From Homarus americanus (lineage: Eukaryota > Arthropoda > Malacostraca > Decapoda > Nephropidae), in assembly GCF_018991925.1 (NCBI RefSeq), contig NW_024736071.1, positions 15,015,420-15,079,419 on the forward strand: 64,000 nt of DNA. The letters run 5' to 3'. Below the pieces are notes generated by a model that was given only the letters and a program-made list of their open reading frames with translations, was not told where the DNA came from and did no database searches. Of the stretch, positions 24,560-35,519 are shown one piece after another (the stretch's first letter is position 1; the number at the start of each line of letters is the position of its first letter). The translations under genes were made by a program, and so were the position numbers.

Positions 24560-24720
24560 TATGTTGACTCTGTTTCTTATGTTTTCGTATTGAAAGCGTT
24601 TGTTAATCAAGTGACCCACTCCCCGATTTCACCGTATGTAACTTATCTCTGCTCATTGTATATTTTCAGCCTTCGGGCTACCATATTATCTTAATAAACC
24701 GTTAATTATTATTATTATTA
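24555..24720 (+). mobile_element. (AC)n-embedded LINE 3' end, copy 1
   Basis: A 5'-truncated 3' untranslated end of a LINE family with seven copies here. It contains the conserved block tatattttcagccttcggg, in which agcc-ttcg-ggct forms a hairpin, then aataaaccgttaatt and an (ATT)n tail. It lies between two (CA)n tracts with the sense strand carrying CA. Only non-coding sequence is present. Confidence 0.85.
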
Positions 24721-24750
24721 CACACACACACACACAGACACACACACACA
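24721..24750. repeat. (CA)n, 3' flank of LINE copy 1
   Basis: An AC run with one GA interruption directly after the ATT tail. Confidence 0.95.
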
Positions 24751-25581
24751 TCAATAATCTTTCAGAATTAGTTTACACACAGATTCGTAAGCTAACTCGT
24801 AGTTTTAAAGAGGTAAAATTTACACAGACAGTCTTAATAACTCCCTAATCATGGTAAGCCGATCCACACACGGCTCTCGTAAATATCTTCGTCTCTACAA
24901 GGCAAATTAACACTCAGTCGCTCATAAATACTTTTAACATTCCAGCAGGAGGCATTAGGCAGTGAGATGATTATGTCTGGTTCACACAACACCCACACTC
25001 AGAATTAACAAAAATAACATCATTTACCCCAATGCAGCACTTTCGTCGAAATTACTCTAATTATGCAAATTGGGTATAATTGTCATAACGGTGAGAGGAA
25101 AAAAAGTATAACGTTCAGTACAAACATGGACTCACAGTTAGGATATAATCTCATAGCTGTGTTGCATCGTGTCATTCAATTATGCGCAGTAGGATCACAT
25201 TAACTCGGCTGCAATCATTCTGCAGTATTGATTTTTAGGGAAAGGTTTTGTTAATTCCCTTGCTAGTAATTGCAAGTTAGTTAAGAGCTCGATGACTGTT
25301 GACTATACATGAAGACCACCCTGGCATTAAGTAGACTGAGTCATTAGCAGGAACCTCACTCAATTACTACTAATCACCTTTTGTAGCCCTCGTGTGACTA
25401 AACATTCATACATCCCATCTGTTTCTTCCTCTTCTGAGTTGAGAATGTGTAATCGTGATAGTAACGATGATAATGATACTGAATATGGTGACAACAATAT
25501 TTATACTACTACAACTTTTTTCTTTTATTTTTTGTATGGCCTCCAGCCTCCCCCAATAGCCATATCTTCGCCACCATTTTA
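24751..25581. other. repeat-poor AT-rich DNA, possible regulatory island
   Basis: No gene was recognised. The stretch is free of microsatellites and holds several homeodomain-type TAAT cores and the octamer-like taattatgcaaat near 25060. This could be conserved non-coding DNA, but nothing in the sequence alone proves it. Confidence 0.3.
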
Positions 25582-25927
25582 TTACCTTAATATTACATAT
25601 CCAAATACATAAGTAGCTATCCTAGCTGTGTTGAGATAGTTGAGCCGCAGATCTATGCTGCATTCAGTGACTGTTGCCTCATAGTCAATATCTGCAACTG
25701 TTGTCGGCTTTGGGGCCGATGCTCTTGTTCCCCTGAGGTAGAGCAAAGCCGACCTAAGGAGAGAGAACGACAGTCGACATCTCATCCAGGCTGTAACATA
25801 GCTTCTGGGCTGCTGCTTCTGTTCGGATATCACCTCCGCGAGTCTGGCGTAGAAGCATCTTGCACTTGGTCCCATCCCACCACAGGTTATGAACACTAGA
25901 GGGGTGAAGCTGCCTTGATCAACGTTC
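25582..25927 (-). pseudogene. LINE-like protein fragment, C-terminal part
   Basis: This is the minus-strand continuation of the coding fragment at 26285-26806 beyond an inserted SINE. It starts with FTPLVFITCGGMG, continues CFYARLAEVISEQ and ends around WMRCRLSFSLLRSALLYLRG. That order (FTPLV...GG.G..A..FY.RLA...W.RCRLSFSLLRS) closes an uncharacterised transposon-encoded protein seen repeatedly in invertebrates and cnidarians. About 40 further codons to the stop at 25582 look unrelated. The frame itself is open, so apart from the SINE the copy is only moderately decayed. Confidence 0.75.
25915..25927. repeat. 13-bp target-site duplication, left
   Basis: ttgatcaacgttc, identical to 26272-26284, bounds the inserted SINE. 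Confidence 0.93.
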
Positions 25928-26271
25928 CTTGCAAGCGAGATGTCACGGGCTCGATTCCCGGACCGGTGGAAGTTGTTTGGACTTACTTCCTAGCCCCCAT
26001 GTTCACCTAGCAGTAAAGTAGGTACCTGTTGTAAGTCGAAAGTTGCAAATTTGTATTCAGGGAGTTGTTGGAGCTTCCAATAACTTGTTGACATAAACCA
26101 CTGACTCTTCAGGCTTCTACGCCCTTGACTCTTCAGGCTTCTACGCCTTTAACTCGTGAGACATAAAAAGGCAAGCATGAACTTCGCATGCTTCCCTGTT
26201 GGGCGCTTAAACGCTTCTGCGCTTCACCTTACACAAGGATGTAGGGGGTGCCCAATAAAAAAAAAAAAAAA
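25928..26271 (+). mobile_element. tRNA-related SINE with poly(A) tail, inserted in a LINE
   Basis: A 344-bp insertion with a perfect 13-bp target duplication and a 15-A tail (26257-26271). The first 45 bases look like the 3' half of a tRNA: cttgcaagcgag, then ggctcgattcccgg as a B box. The A-box half is missing, so the copy is 5'-truncated or diverged. The body includes a duplicated phrase, gactcttcaggcttctacgcc (one base longer in its second copy). The poly(A) tail points to mobilisation by an L1-type or other poly(A)-using LINE, unlike the ATT-tailed elements elsewhere in the window. It is no kin of the tRNA-Ala SINE. Confidence 0.88.
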
Positions 26272-26284
26272 TTGATCAACGTTC
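26272..26284. repeat. 13-bp target-site duplication, right
   Basis: A perfect copy of 25915-25927 directly after the SINE poly(A) tail. Confidence 0.93.
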
Positions 26285-26806
26285 TGAATTCTCTCCCCGT
26301 ATGCCCTTATCTTGTCGTTCTCGTTCTTCCTGTGTGCAGCATCGAGAGCTAAGTTACGTTGACGTGCGGCCATGGGATTAACAATCCTGATGTCGAAGAA
26401 GGCTTGCTGTCCCCACGTCCAGAATCCTCGAGCACTGACGTCAACACGGGCTTCGTTGGATGCGTTTGTAGTCCTATGTTGGAAAATTTCACCGTCCAAT
26501 GGAATGAGGGTCGGTTCTACTCTGACATCACGGCAGATTTCCTTCAACATATTTGCTGTGAGATCCCGTACTTCGTCATGCCTCATGCATATGATGCCCC
26601 CTTTCTTGCACACCATGGCGTGATCGACGTCATAGGGAGAGCCACATACGCATTGGGAGGGCAAACCTTCTATTGGCCTATCGTACCGTAGAGCATTGGC
26701 ATCTGTAAATTCTTGTTTATTGAGACTGAAACCATTTGCCCTTATAGGTAACGTAGTTAACCAGATTCGAGGCGCCCACCTCCTGCGCTATAGCTACTAC
26801 TACTAC
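26285..26806 (-). pseudogene. LINE-like protein fragment with CxC...H...C and endonuclease-like motifs
   Basis: The minus strand is open from about 26806 down to the SINE. The order is: RRWAPRIWLTTLPI, then FSLNKQEFTDANALRYDRP, a Cys/His cluster (CVCG...DHAMVCKKGG...MRHDEVRD), EPTLIPLDGE, then ARVDVSARGFW and QAFFDIRIVNP. The (A)RLDI...FW......FFDVRV.NP pattern with an upstream EP is a recurrent transposon-encoded module. Its acidic pattern resembles a PD-(D/E)XK nuclease, but that reading is inference. The reverse transcriptase part is missing. At the right end the frame is lost in a (TAG/TAC)n run near 26800. The SINE at 25928 breaks the frame after NVDQ. Confidence 0.78.
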
Positions 26807-27010
26807 TAATACTACTACCTAAAAAAGTCAAGTTCAAAATTAAGTATATCTACATGATATTAAAGAGGTAACTTCTGCCTGCTGTTAAGGAGATTAACTA
26901 ATAAACAAAATTGACTGGAACAACAAACAATAACTCTACCCACAACTTACCTGTAACTTCTGTTGACAGGTGGGGCCAGAATTTATGTAACAGACGCATA
27001 TCACTGGGCT

Positions 27011-27011
<1 letters not shown>

Positions 27012-27076
<65 letters not shown>
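27012..27076. repeat. (GT)n microsatellite
   Basis: A perfect GT run of about 65 bp. Confidence 0.98.
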
Positions 27077-27081
<5 letters not shown>

Positions 27082-27506
27082 GCTTACATGTATTTGCGAA
27101 GTGTGTATTTACATCAGCATTCAACTATTTTTTGCCCACGACAAACGAGCAATTTTTTTGAAAAATGTTATAAGAGCTTCTGCAATTAATTGGCCACTTG
27201 TATAATGTCCTGTTAGTACACAAATACACCAGCAAGGCAGCGAGATAACAACCCGCGATTTATTTCATGAAATAACTGCAGAGAATTGCAGCAGTGGTGT
27301 AGATGCCGCCACACGCACAGGCGTCGTCATGCGCAACACATACCAAATTCAATAAAAGTTGAATAAAATACATATAACTGGATGAGCGTCCGCGACCACC
27401 AATATTTTGTTTAATCTTGTTTTGTTTTGTTGCTAACCTTTACCATAAAAGAAGGAGCACTTGGGTACACGCATAGTGCAGTCATAAAGTGACCTGCAGC
27501 TATGGA

Positions 27507-27509
<3 letters not shown>
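27077..27509. other. unassigned DNA
   Basis: Nothing recognised. Confidence 0.45.

Positions 27510-27586
<77 letters not shown>
27510..27586. repeat. (TA)n microsatellite
   Basis: A perfect TA run, followed by a short CACACATACACA stretch. Confidence 0.98.
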
Positions 27587-27594
<8 letters not shown>

Positions 27595-28513
27595 TACACA
27601 TATACACGTGACGAAACTCCGGTATTATATAGTACAAAATGTAACCCATCAAGGTATTTCCCAAATCCACTTTGCCTGTCTATGTGATATTATAATCCCA
27701 CCTCAATAACATTAATGAGTGACTGACCTCAAAATACCAATTTTCCTCAACACAAAACCCATATTTAATTTTCCATGCACAATTAGGTCAAACTAATTAT
27801 TTAACTTGAATGAATGAAGTACCCTCAATTAACAGTTCATACAGACACAAACTATCATACAGACATTTTTATATTCACGTTCAAAAGGAAATGTTTATAT
27901 ATACATTTTCTCTGAAAGGCTATTTGGAATCTGGTATTAAATGATGTACAAATAAAGCTCAAACAGGGTTCATTTAATGCTTAGGTGCCTCTCAAACACT
28001 GCCCTAATTTTATTCACACTATTGCCAGTGTTTACGAAAATGGAGCTGATACGTTTTATTAAAAATTATTTCATTATTTTCATTGGAATCTGTTTTTTGG
28101 TTTTTAATGGTATTATTTTTATCAAATACCTTTTGCAACTGTTTCTGTTTTTCTCTTATCACTCTTTCTTTTTTAATAAAAGTCGTTTTGTTTTACTTTT
28201 CACAATACTCTCTTTTCATATTTTCCATAGCTATCATATTTTTTTCACTGCAGTCTTCTTTATTTTTTTTATAGCAATTATTTTTTTTCATTGCGATCCT
28301 CTCTCTTTTCATAGCAATATTTTTTATTAATTTTTCATCATCCCCTTTTTTTATGACAACAAAACAATTTTTTCTGTCAAATCATTATAAACTAAACATC
28401 CTCCATCTTGGTGCCATGTTAGACCATACCGTAGAAGTGGAGGACCGTTGTCACCAACCCTCAGGCGTAAAGATGGTTATAAAGAGTGATTGCTGACGTA
28501 TGTGTTGGAAGTC

Positions 28514-28516
<3 letters not shown>
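27587..28516. other. unassigned AT-rich DNA
   Basis: 28030-28380 is T-rich and gives hydrophobic frames (FFIFF-type) that follow from base composition only. No gene was recognised. Confidence 0.45.

Positions 28517-28562
<46 letters not shown>
28517..28562. repeat. (CT)23 microsatellite
   Basis: A perfect CT run of about 46 bp. Confidence 0.97.
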
Positions 28563-28565
<3 letters not shown>

Positions 28566-28667
28566 GAAATCCCTTTCACCTGGCTGTTTGTCTTTCTGTC
28601 TACAGTAAGTGTTTGTTATGTTCTCTCAAAGGAACTGCAGCTCACCAAAGCAATCACCCTAACAATG

Positions 28668-28768
28668 CGAATAATAATAATAATAATAATAATAGTAATA
28701 ATAATAATAATAATAATAATAGTCATAATAATAATAGTAATAATAATAATAGAAATAATAATAATATA
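28668..28768. repeat. (AAT)n microsatellite
   Basis: About 100 bp of AAT units with scattered AGT, CAT and AGA variants. It is not attached to the LINE 3' hairpin found next to other AAT tracts. Confidence 0.95.
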
Positions 28769-29169
28769 TCAACGAGACACCACCAGGGTTGCATAATCAC
28801 GCAATGTTATTAAATCCAGATGCACATTTAAATGAAATATATTTACATGAAAGAAATATTTTTGTTATTACTTTGAGTTTATATTATTATTGTTATGGTT
28901 ATTGCTACAGCAGTACTTGTTCTTAATGTTATTGTTGCTTTTGTCGAGATGTTGCGGCTCTTGTATTTTTTTCGTTCGTTTTGTCTATTGTTTTGTTCTC
29001 GTTGTTCTTTTTCGGCAACGATCATTTTTCTCTTGGTATTGTTGTTCTCAGTTGTTTTTGCGGTTTTATTCGTTTTCCTCTTGTTATATTTGATGATACA
29101 CTAACATGTCCAAACATACACTCACATATGTACTCCACATAAAGCACATGTAAAAACAATTTGTCTATG

Positions 29170-29171
<2 letters not shown>

Positions 29172-29203
<32 letters not shown>
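29172..29203. repeat. (CA)16 microsatellite
   Basis: A perfect CA run. Confidence 0.97.
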
Positions 29204-29206
<3 letters not shown>

Positions 29207-29532
29207 TTTGAAGTACCTGTATATTGTATGTTATATAATCACAGGCAATTATCAAATATCTGTGATTCACTGTTGCAATAAAACATAAACGACTGACAAA
29301 TCATTTGTATGAGTTATTTTGCAATGTATTTTAAGTAAGAATTACAGTATAGGTCTAGTGTGATAATATTTAGAACAAATATTCCAGTATAGCGTATATT
29401 CTTGTACAGCATAGACCTTGCATAACATAGACTAGTAAATTCCACAGACTACAGCGTGGCACAGAGATGTAGAACGAAGAGTGTTGAGTAAATAGCTTGG
29501 AGTTTCATGCTTACATTTTATTATGAAACTGC

Positions 29533-29536
29533 CACA

Positions 29537-29581
<45 letters not shown>
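29533..29581. repeat. (CA)n microsatellite
   Basis: A CA run with one TA interruption. Confidence 0.97.
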
Positions 29582-29583
<2 letters not shown>

Positions 29584-30128
29584 TTAAAGAGGCTGTGAGG
29601 CGTTAACGAACTTGCATTGTCAGTCTCATATATGAAAAAGGCTTAATTTAACCAGTTCTTCAAAAGGCTTGTAAAAAACTTGTCCCTAATTAAACTAAGA
29701 TTAGTTAAATAATTATATCTAGTTATTCCAATCATATACAGTATACACTCAAGCTTCCATAAAGGACCAAAACAACACAATAAACACCAGACATTGGGTC
29801 ATGGCTAATAAACATAATTTATTAACTGCATACATCTTTGTTTATCAACCTCGCCTATAAAAAAAAAATTCTCCTTGACCTCCCAGGAAAATAGGACGCC
29901 AAGGAATTAACTGTTGTTTTTGGTTCTTCCTCAACAGGGCATCTACAGCTTATTGTTAGAGATTGATGGAACGCTCTGTAAACATCGAAACCACAAAGAG
30001 CTAACAGTCTCAGCCATTAGATATCCCATTATACACAGCCGTACGAGATGCACTGCAACAATGCCACTTCTAAAGCAAACTCCAGTTAATTTCCCGTAAT
30101 GCAGTCGTCAGTTAGTCCTCCACCCCCC

Positions 30129-30142
30129 ACACACACACACAC
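30129..30142. repeat. short (CA)7, 5' flank of LINE copy 2
   Basis: Lies directly before the truncated LINE copy. Confidence 0.9.
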
Positions 30143-30380
30143 CACCCGGTTTCTCAATGACCAGCCCAGGCCCGGTCCATCAACTGTAAACTATAATAAT
30201 TTGTGTGTTCAATTCATGTTCCTTCTTCTTTCAGTAATGAAAACTTTATTAAATGACCCACCCACCCCATTTCTTTGTATGTAATAAGTAATTTTTGTCT
30301 AATGTATATTTTCAGCCTTCGGATGCAGAACTTTTTCAATAAACCGTTAATTATTATTATTATTAATTATTATTATTATT
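30143..30380 (+). mobile_element. (AC)n-embedded LINE 3' end, copy 2
   Basis: A 3' end aligning with copies 5 and 6 (subfamily with gcagaactttttcaataaacc). It carries tatgtaataagt, tatattttcagccttcgg, aataaaccgttaatt and an ATT tail with one TAA break. The 3' hairpin is damaged here (cagccttcggatgcag). A CA tract flanks it on both sides. Confidence 0.82.
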
Positions 30381-30398
30381 ACACACACACATACACAC
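30381..30398. repeat. (CA)n, 3' flank of LINE copy 2
   Basis: An AC run with a TA interruption directly after the ATT tail. Confidence 0.9.
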
Positions 30399-32095
30399 AA
30401 AATTGATGCAAACTAATTCCGAGAGTTTCACCTCAACACAGGGCTTAGGTGACCTTTTTACTAAAGTATTTGAGTCAACTGGTAAATATCACTTGTCAAA
30501 TGAAGACTGATGACGCAGATTTAAAGACCAACATATCACATTTAATAGATATAAAACATTTTTTTTATTAAATTACGTACAAAACATATGTAGTTTCTTA
30601 GCTGGTATACAGACGGCTCTAGACTATAACAGTCACTATGTATAGCTGGTGATATAATGTATAGCGAGTGACCTTTAGTAACGTACTCAAAGTTACACTA
30701 CAGAATAGACGGAAAATATTAAAGATTAAGAAACATTCAACTCTATGATTTAATTATAAAGCAAATAGATTTAAATTCCCTTTCTTACAACAGTTTAATT
30801 CTAATTCTACACGTTGAATGTTATTTAGATATATCATCATCGTATCCATCTCTCCTATTTCCTTTTTTTATCGTCTATCCGTTTACCTTGTTTTGGAGAA
30901 GACCGTTTTAGTGGGCGGGTAGTTCAAGGATCTTCCCCACCGCGGTCACTTTATGTAAAAAGATAATGAGCGATGACTGGTGGGTAGACTCTGACCATAC
31001 TGAAGATGAGAGTGCGAGTTAACATAAGATGGGAGAGGAAGAGAAAAGAAAAAGAGTCAACGAAAGAAAGGGAAAGATAGGAGAGAATGAGATACAAATA
31101 GAGAAGAAAACGAACAAGAGAGTGAGAAAAATAAACAAACTTACAATACGAAGGAAAAACAAACTTTTCGATAAAATATTCATGACACAGAGGGAGAAAG
31201 GATATACATACATAAACGTACATACCGTACACACATACACATACATGCAGCGTCGTAACAACAGAGATGGCAATTTTCTGAACTGACGACAACATTCAAT
31301 CAGGACATCAGTGTCCCTGTATTAAGTGGCTGAACCCAGCCCTTAATACTCAGACACGAGAGAGAGAGAGAGAGTATGAGAGCATCCACGGAGTACTACG
31401 CTACAATAAATGATGATGACGTACCATTAACGTTATTTCTGGACCAAAATTGTGCACGCTGGAAATTTATGGAAATTTTTTAGCTATGGCGGGGAATGTG
31501 TTGCTGGAGACGAGCTTCTTTTTTATCCTTATTCTTTCATATGTTGTAGGTGTTTCTTTTGAATGAGAATTAACGAGCAGTTCTGGAAGTTCATTTTAAC
31601 TATGCATTTTTTTTCCTTTGTAAAATTTAGATTAAGAAAAACATTTTCCTAATTATTTTCGTATCCACATTTTGAATTAATTTGAGCGTCTGTGCTAATT
31701 TACATGTTTCATTTAGTAAAGTAAACATTTGGAAATCATATTGATGTTTATCCCTTCAAATACTGTATATTTAACAATGTTTAGGCATTATATTTGTTCA
31801 GCTGTTTCGTTAGTAAAATATATAAATATTTTTTTTTTATTACATGACACTTTTACGTACTTTATTTTCATTGCAGCGTTTTTTATCTCATGTGTTTCGT
31901 TTACAAAATAAAACCATGGTTGTTTTACATTCGCATGTATCTCTATGCAAACTTCAACATATTTTGAGTGTTGGTAACCTTGACTATGACATCAAGATGA
32001 GGTTTAGAGGCGTGGTCACCGCCGCCTCATGTAGCTACCGAACCAGCGACCTTTACACACACTAACATCTACACTTTTTGTTACCGCACTAACAG
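30399..32095. other. unassigned DNA
   Basis: No gene was supported. 31028-31135 is purine-rich on the + strand and generates paired frames on both strands; 31356-31376 is a short GA run. Confidence 0.45.
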
Positions 32096-32163
32096 GGAAA
32101 TATCCCTTAGTAACAGGATGTCGTCTGCCCAGCGTCCACTATCTGCTGGACAAGAAGAAACAA
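32096..32163 (+). CDS. candidate first coding exon, 15 codons, unknown protein
   Basis: A 68-bp stretch is bracketed by a pyrimidine-rich acceptor (acactttttg...cactaacag) and a perfect GTAAGT donor at 32164. An ATG at 32118 with A at -3 opens 15 codons, MSSAQRPLSAGQEET, plus one base, so the exon would end in phase 1. A 5' untranslated leader of 22 bp would precede the ATG within the exon. The candidate exon at 47823 starts with the last two bases of a codon, so the two could be spliced directly. No homologue was recognised, and a 68-bp fit to splice rules can occur by chance. Confidence 0.32.
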
Positions 32164-32733
32164 GTAAGTCCTGATAAGATACGTATATCTATTTATAGAA
32201 GTGGCCTTCGTTGTAGCAACGTTATAGTTTCCGTTTTTTATAGCTGACTTAATGGATAATTGAAGAAGTGCTGTAGAACACATTCGAGAAGCTTAAAACT
32301 CAAATTTATAGTTGGGAGTCTTTTTTATAGTGATTTAACTTTTTTCATCTGGAGGTATTTTAAATGGAGGGTAAAAGTTGATCGTAGTGTGAAAATATGG
32401 AACTCTACTTTTCTCTTTAATTTGTGTTTTATCAAACACTCGAGCTATCGGAAACTGTAATAACACTCTACATAATTGTGTGGTAATGGCTACATCTAAT
32501 AACTATTTACATCATTTACGATACAATTAAATATTCAAAAATAACACTTTTGTACAATCATCAGCTAATAGGCCATGAATAACAATGGAAACACACACCG
32601 AAAAATGCCCAACATCAAGAGCTAAATTCTGGTTCATTTTGGCAATAGTTTATAATATTAATCATCCTACTGCACATATTAAAAATTATTTATGAACTGT
32701 GTAAATTATCGCAACACACAGCTAAACGCATAA

Positions 32734-32738
<5 letters not shown>
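32164..32738. other. unassigned AT-rich DNA
   Basis: Nothing recognised. It would be the start of an intron if the exon at 32096 is real. Confidence 0.45.
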
Positions 32739-32825
<87 letters not shown>

Positions 32826-32840
32826 TGTGTGTGTGTGTGT
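32739..32840. repeat. (TA)n(TG)n compound microsatellite
   Basis: A TA run of about 84 bp passes into (GT)8. Confidence 0.98.
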
Positions 32841-32942
32841 ATTCCACCAAACACAAACTCCCTATACTAAAGAATATTCCTATCACATGCACATGAAGAC
32901 CCCGTATACAAAACAAACACTCCTAAGATCAAACACACACAC

Positions 32943-32945
<3 letters not shown>

Positions 32946-32985
<40 letters not shown>
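32946..32985. repeat. (CA)n microsatellite
   Basis: A perfect CA run of about 40 bp. Confidence 0.97.
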
Positions 32986-32987
<2 letters not shown>

Positions 32988-33999
32988 ACCTCCAGGTCTA
33001 ATGTACTGACCAGCAAATCCTTGAGTCATAAAAGTTCTTCAAAGGCTGTGCATCGAGGCAGAGACTGTCGTAAGTTTGCTCCTGGTCACATATTTGAGAA
33101 TCCGCCAGACGGGAAGGGCAAATATTCCTGGTCTGAGAAGTTGCTGTGTTTGCGCCACTGCAATTTATATACAAATTTATATACTCTTACTAAACTAATG
33201 CTTTGGGGGTTCGCAAGTTTCCAGATATAGAAGTATCAACATTCAGAACTCAGAGGAAGTCACAACGTTTACATAATTCAATATATAAGATAAGTCAAAG
33301 GATTAAGAGCCAACATATGTTAAATTTTCTCTTTGGAATACTAGCATTACCCAATATTTAAAAACTATTTCACCAAATCGTTGGGTGTGTGAATCATGGC
33401 CAGTGAATATAAAAAATACCGAAGCTCTAAACTACACAAAGAAACAGTATGGTCAATATACAATATAAAAACGTACGTTATGATATCAGAAGTTTATAGG
33501 GGTAAGAGGAAAGTGGTAAAAAATTAGGTACCACGATTAATTTTCAACTGATGAGAAAAGATATAGAAAAGAGCCACAGACGACACCTACCCAACCTAAA
33601 CATCTGCCTTGGAAATAGTCGCAGTTGAAACGTCATCTGGAACGTTCACAAATTAAACGTCCGAACCGAGACATCGGTAACCCAAAATACCACAACCAAC
33701 ACACCCGCAACTGGAACCAAAAGATCATAAATTCTTAAAATCCGAAAAATCCTCAGCAGAAGCGTCCGCACGTCTGCTCTTGGTGGTGCTGTTCAATACA
33801 AGAGGTGAAGGGGCCTCTGGGCGTGCGCCGGGCGGAGCTGTACCTATCGACGAATTGATCATCACTTTGACCTTAATAGTATAATGATCTCGTTAAGTGC
33901 AGATTGGCGGTCGATGGTCGAAGCTGAGGTTCATTTTTAATGTTGATTGGCCCACAGGGAACATCTCACCTGAGAGCTAATTTGCATACTTAATTCTTT

Positions 34000-34002
<3 letters not shown>
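32986..34002. other. unassigned DNA, GC-richer and motif-dense at the right end
   Basis: No gene was recognised. 33770-34001 is richer in GC and CpG and contains attgg boxes, an E-box caccty-type site and the octamer-like ctaatttgcat. It might be regulatory or part of an unknown gene. Confidence 0.3.

Positions 34003-34034
<32 letters not shown>
34003..34034. repeat. (GT)16 microsatellite
   Basis: A perfect GT run. Confidence 0.97.
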
Positions 34035-34036
<2 letters not shown>

Positions 34037-35392
34037 ACCGATAATAATCATTCAAGAATAATACCTGTGGCACATGTTCTATATACCTTTATATAGATGT
34101 CTCCAAATTCTTCGTGAATATTACTACAAAAATACAAAATTAATCAAATCTACAACATCTGTTCCCTAATTTCTCACACCACTATCGAAGAAGAACCACA
34201 TTTGCGGCGTCTATCTCCGTACCCCTAGTAACAGCATATACCCAGGACCACAGCTGCAGTACCTGTATCCTAACGTCAAAGAAATTCTACAAGAGCTACA
34301 CTTGCACTACCAGTTTTCATGATATAGGCGGGAACGGTAAAGATGACCACCATGGGCACCTGGACTACCTGAGATGGCCTCATTGAATACCTGGCCTCAC
34401 AGGATGTAACGCGAACAGGGAAGAATTCTTGCACCACCCACCTGAAGGAGGCGACGAGGACAGCAAAAAGACCTTGAGAATACAAAGGCTTTCCAAGGCC
34501 AATGAGACAACTCGAAGAAAAAGCGGTGAACGCTTGTAAGAATTTCCCAGAGTTACACGGTGAATAAGATGTCAATTTTCGCTCAAGTTTGATGTTTTAT
34601 GTGACTTTTCAAATAAGATCGTTGGGATAAGGTTTTACTAGTCCTGCAAGTGGCGTGTTTTTTTAGTAAACATATCACTAATGTTTGGCTGCCGCATTAT
34701 AAGTATTACTTTCAAGTGAGTCTATTATTCACTGACAAATCGAAGTTACAATAAATAATAGAGAATGCGTTAGTACAGAAAACTTTATAAGTTGGTAGCG
34801 AAGAAACATTTACAAGATACTTACTGTTTAGGGCTAATTGACGTACAAAGACGAATAATGTTGAAGAGCTTTATTTAGACACAATGCTTGCTTCGTCGTA
34901 CAACTCGACACCTGATTACGATGTCTAGTTCTTGTTGTCTCCCTCATACTCGAGGCTTTGTTGGCGGGTCAGGTTTTGTGTCCAAAACCAGTTTAACAGT
35001 TAGCTCGAGTATAAGAAAACGGAAAAAAAAGTCTGGCGTGTCAACAAGCCTACTCGATCCGTCAGCTTACTCCCACCAATGATGTTCGAGGTGTTTACCG
35101 AGTGGCCAGAATCCATTTACTTCTATGGATAACCTCGCAAAAACAGTTTCCTTTACGGGATGCGGCATCCATTTTCTTTCAGGGATAACTTTGTGTGGAA
35201 AAACTTGACTCTCCTAGTCGTCGACACAGAAAAAGAAGTTTAATACAAATCTTAACATTGGAGGCTGAGAGAGTAGCTACGTGCACTGCGCGTGTGAATC
35301 TAAAACTATAATGGAACTTCGTGTCGGTGTGACGTTGAACCGTGCCAGAGTATTTGCGGAAGTAATACAACATGACAGTTAGATTGAAATGG

Positions 35393-35395
<3 letters not shown>
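34035..35395. other. unassigned DNA with one 99-codon minus frame
   Basis: A minus-strand frame at 34276-34575 is open for 99 codons in a GC-richer stretch and is hydrophobic in places. No family, splice site pair or homologue was recognised, so it is only noted. Confidence 0.35.

Positions 35396-35428
<33 letters not shown>
35396..35428. repeat. (GT)n microsatellite
   Basis: A perfect GT run of about 33 bp. Confidence 0.97.
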
Positions 35429-35519
35429 AGCTCACGTCGGCGACTGACGTGCTGCCCTTGACAGCAACTGTTCCAATACAGTGAGTTCAATATATTGCCA
35501 CTGCCTTATAGAGGATACC

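Larger units (their letters stand above)
28769..30128. other. unassigned DNA with two CA tracts
   Basis: Apart from (CA)n at 29172-29203 and 29533-29581, no gene or repeat was recognised. The segment after a good pyrimidine tract and AG at 29910-29937 stays open for 53 codons, but it has no donor or recognised homologue and is not called an exon. Confidence 0.45.

Noticed and set aside
29914..30099. Possible exon after a strong pyrimidine tract
   Set aside because: No donor, no homologue, and the frame ends in a stop without a polyadenylation signal nearby.
34276..34575. 99-codon minus-strand frame
   Set aside because: Some membrane-like stretches, but no recognised family and no convincing splice sites.
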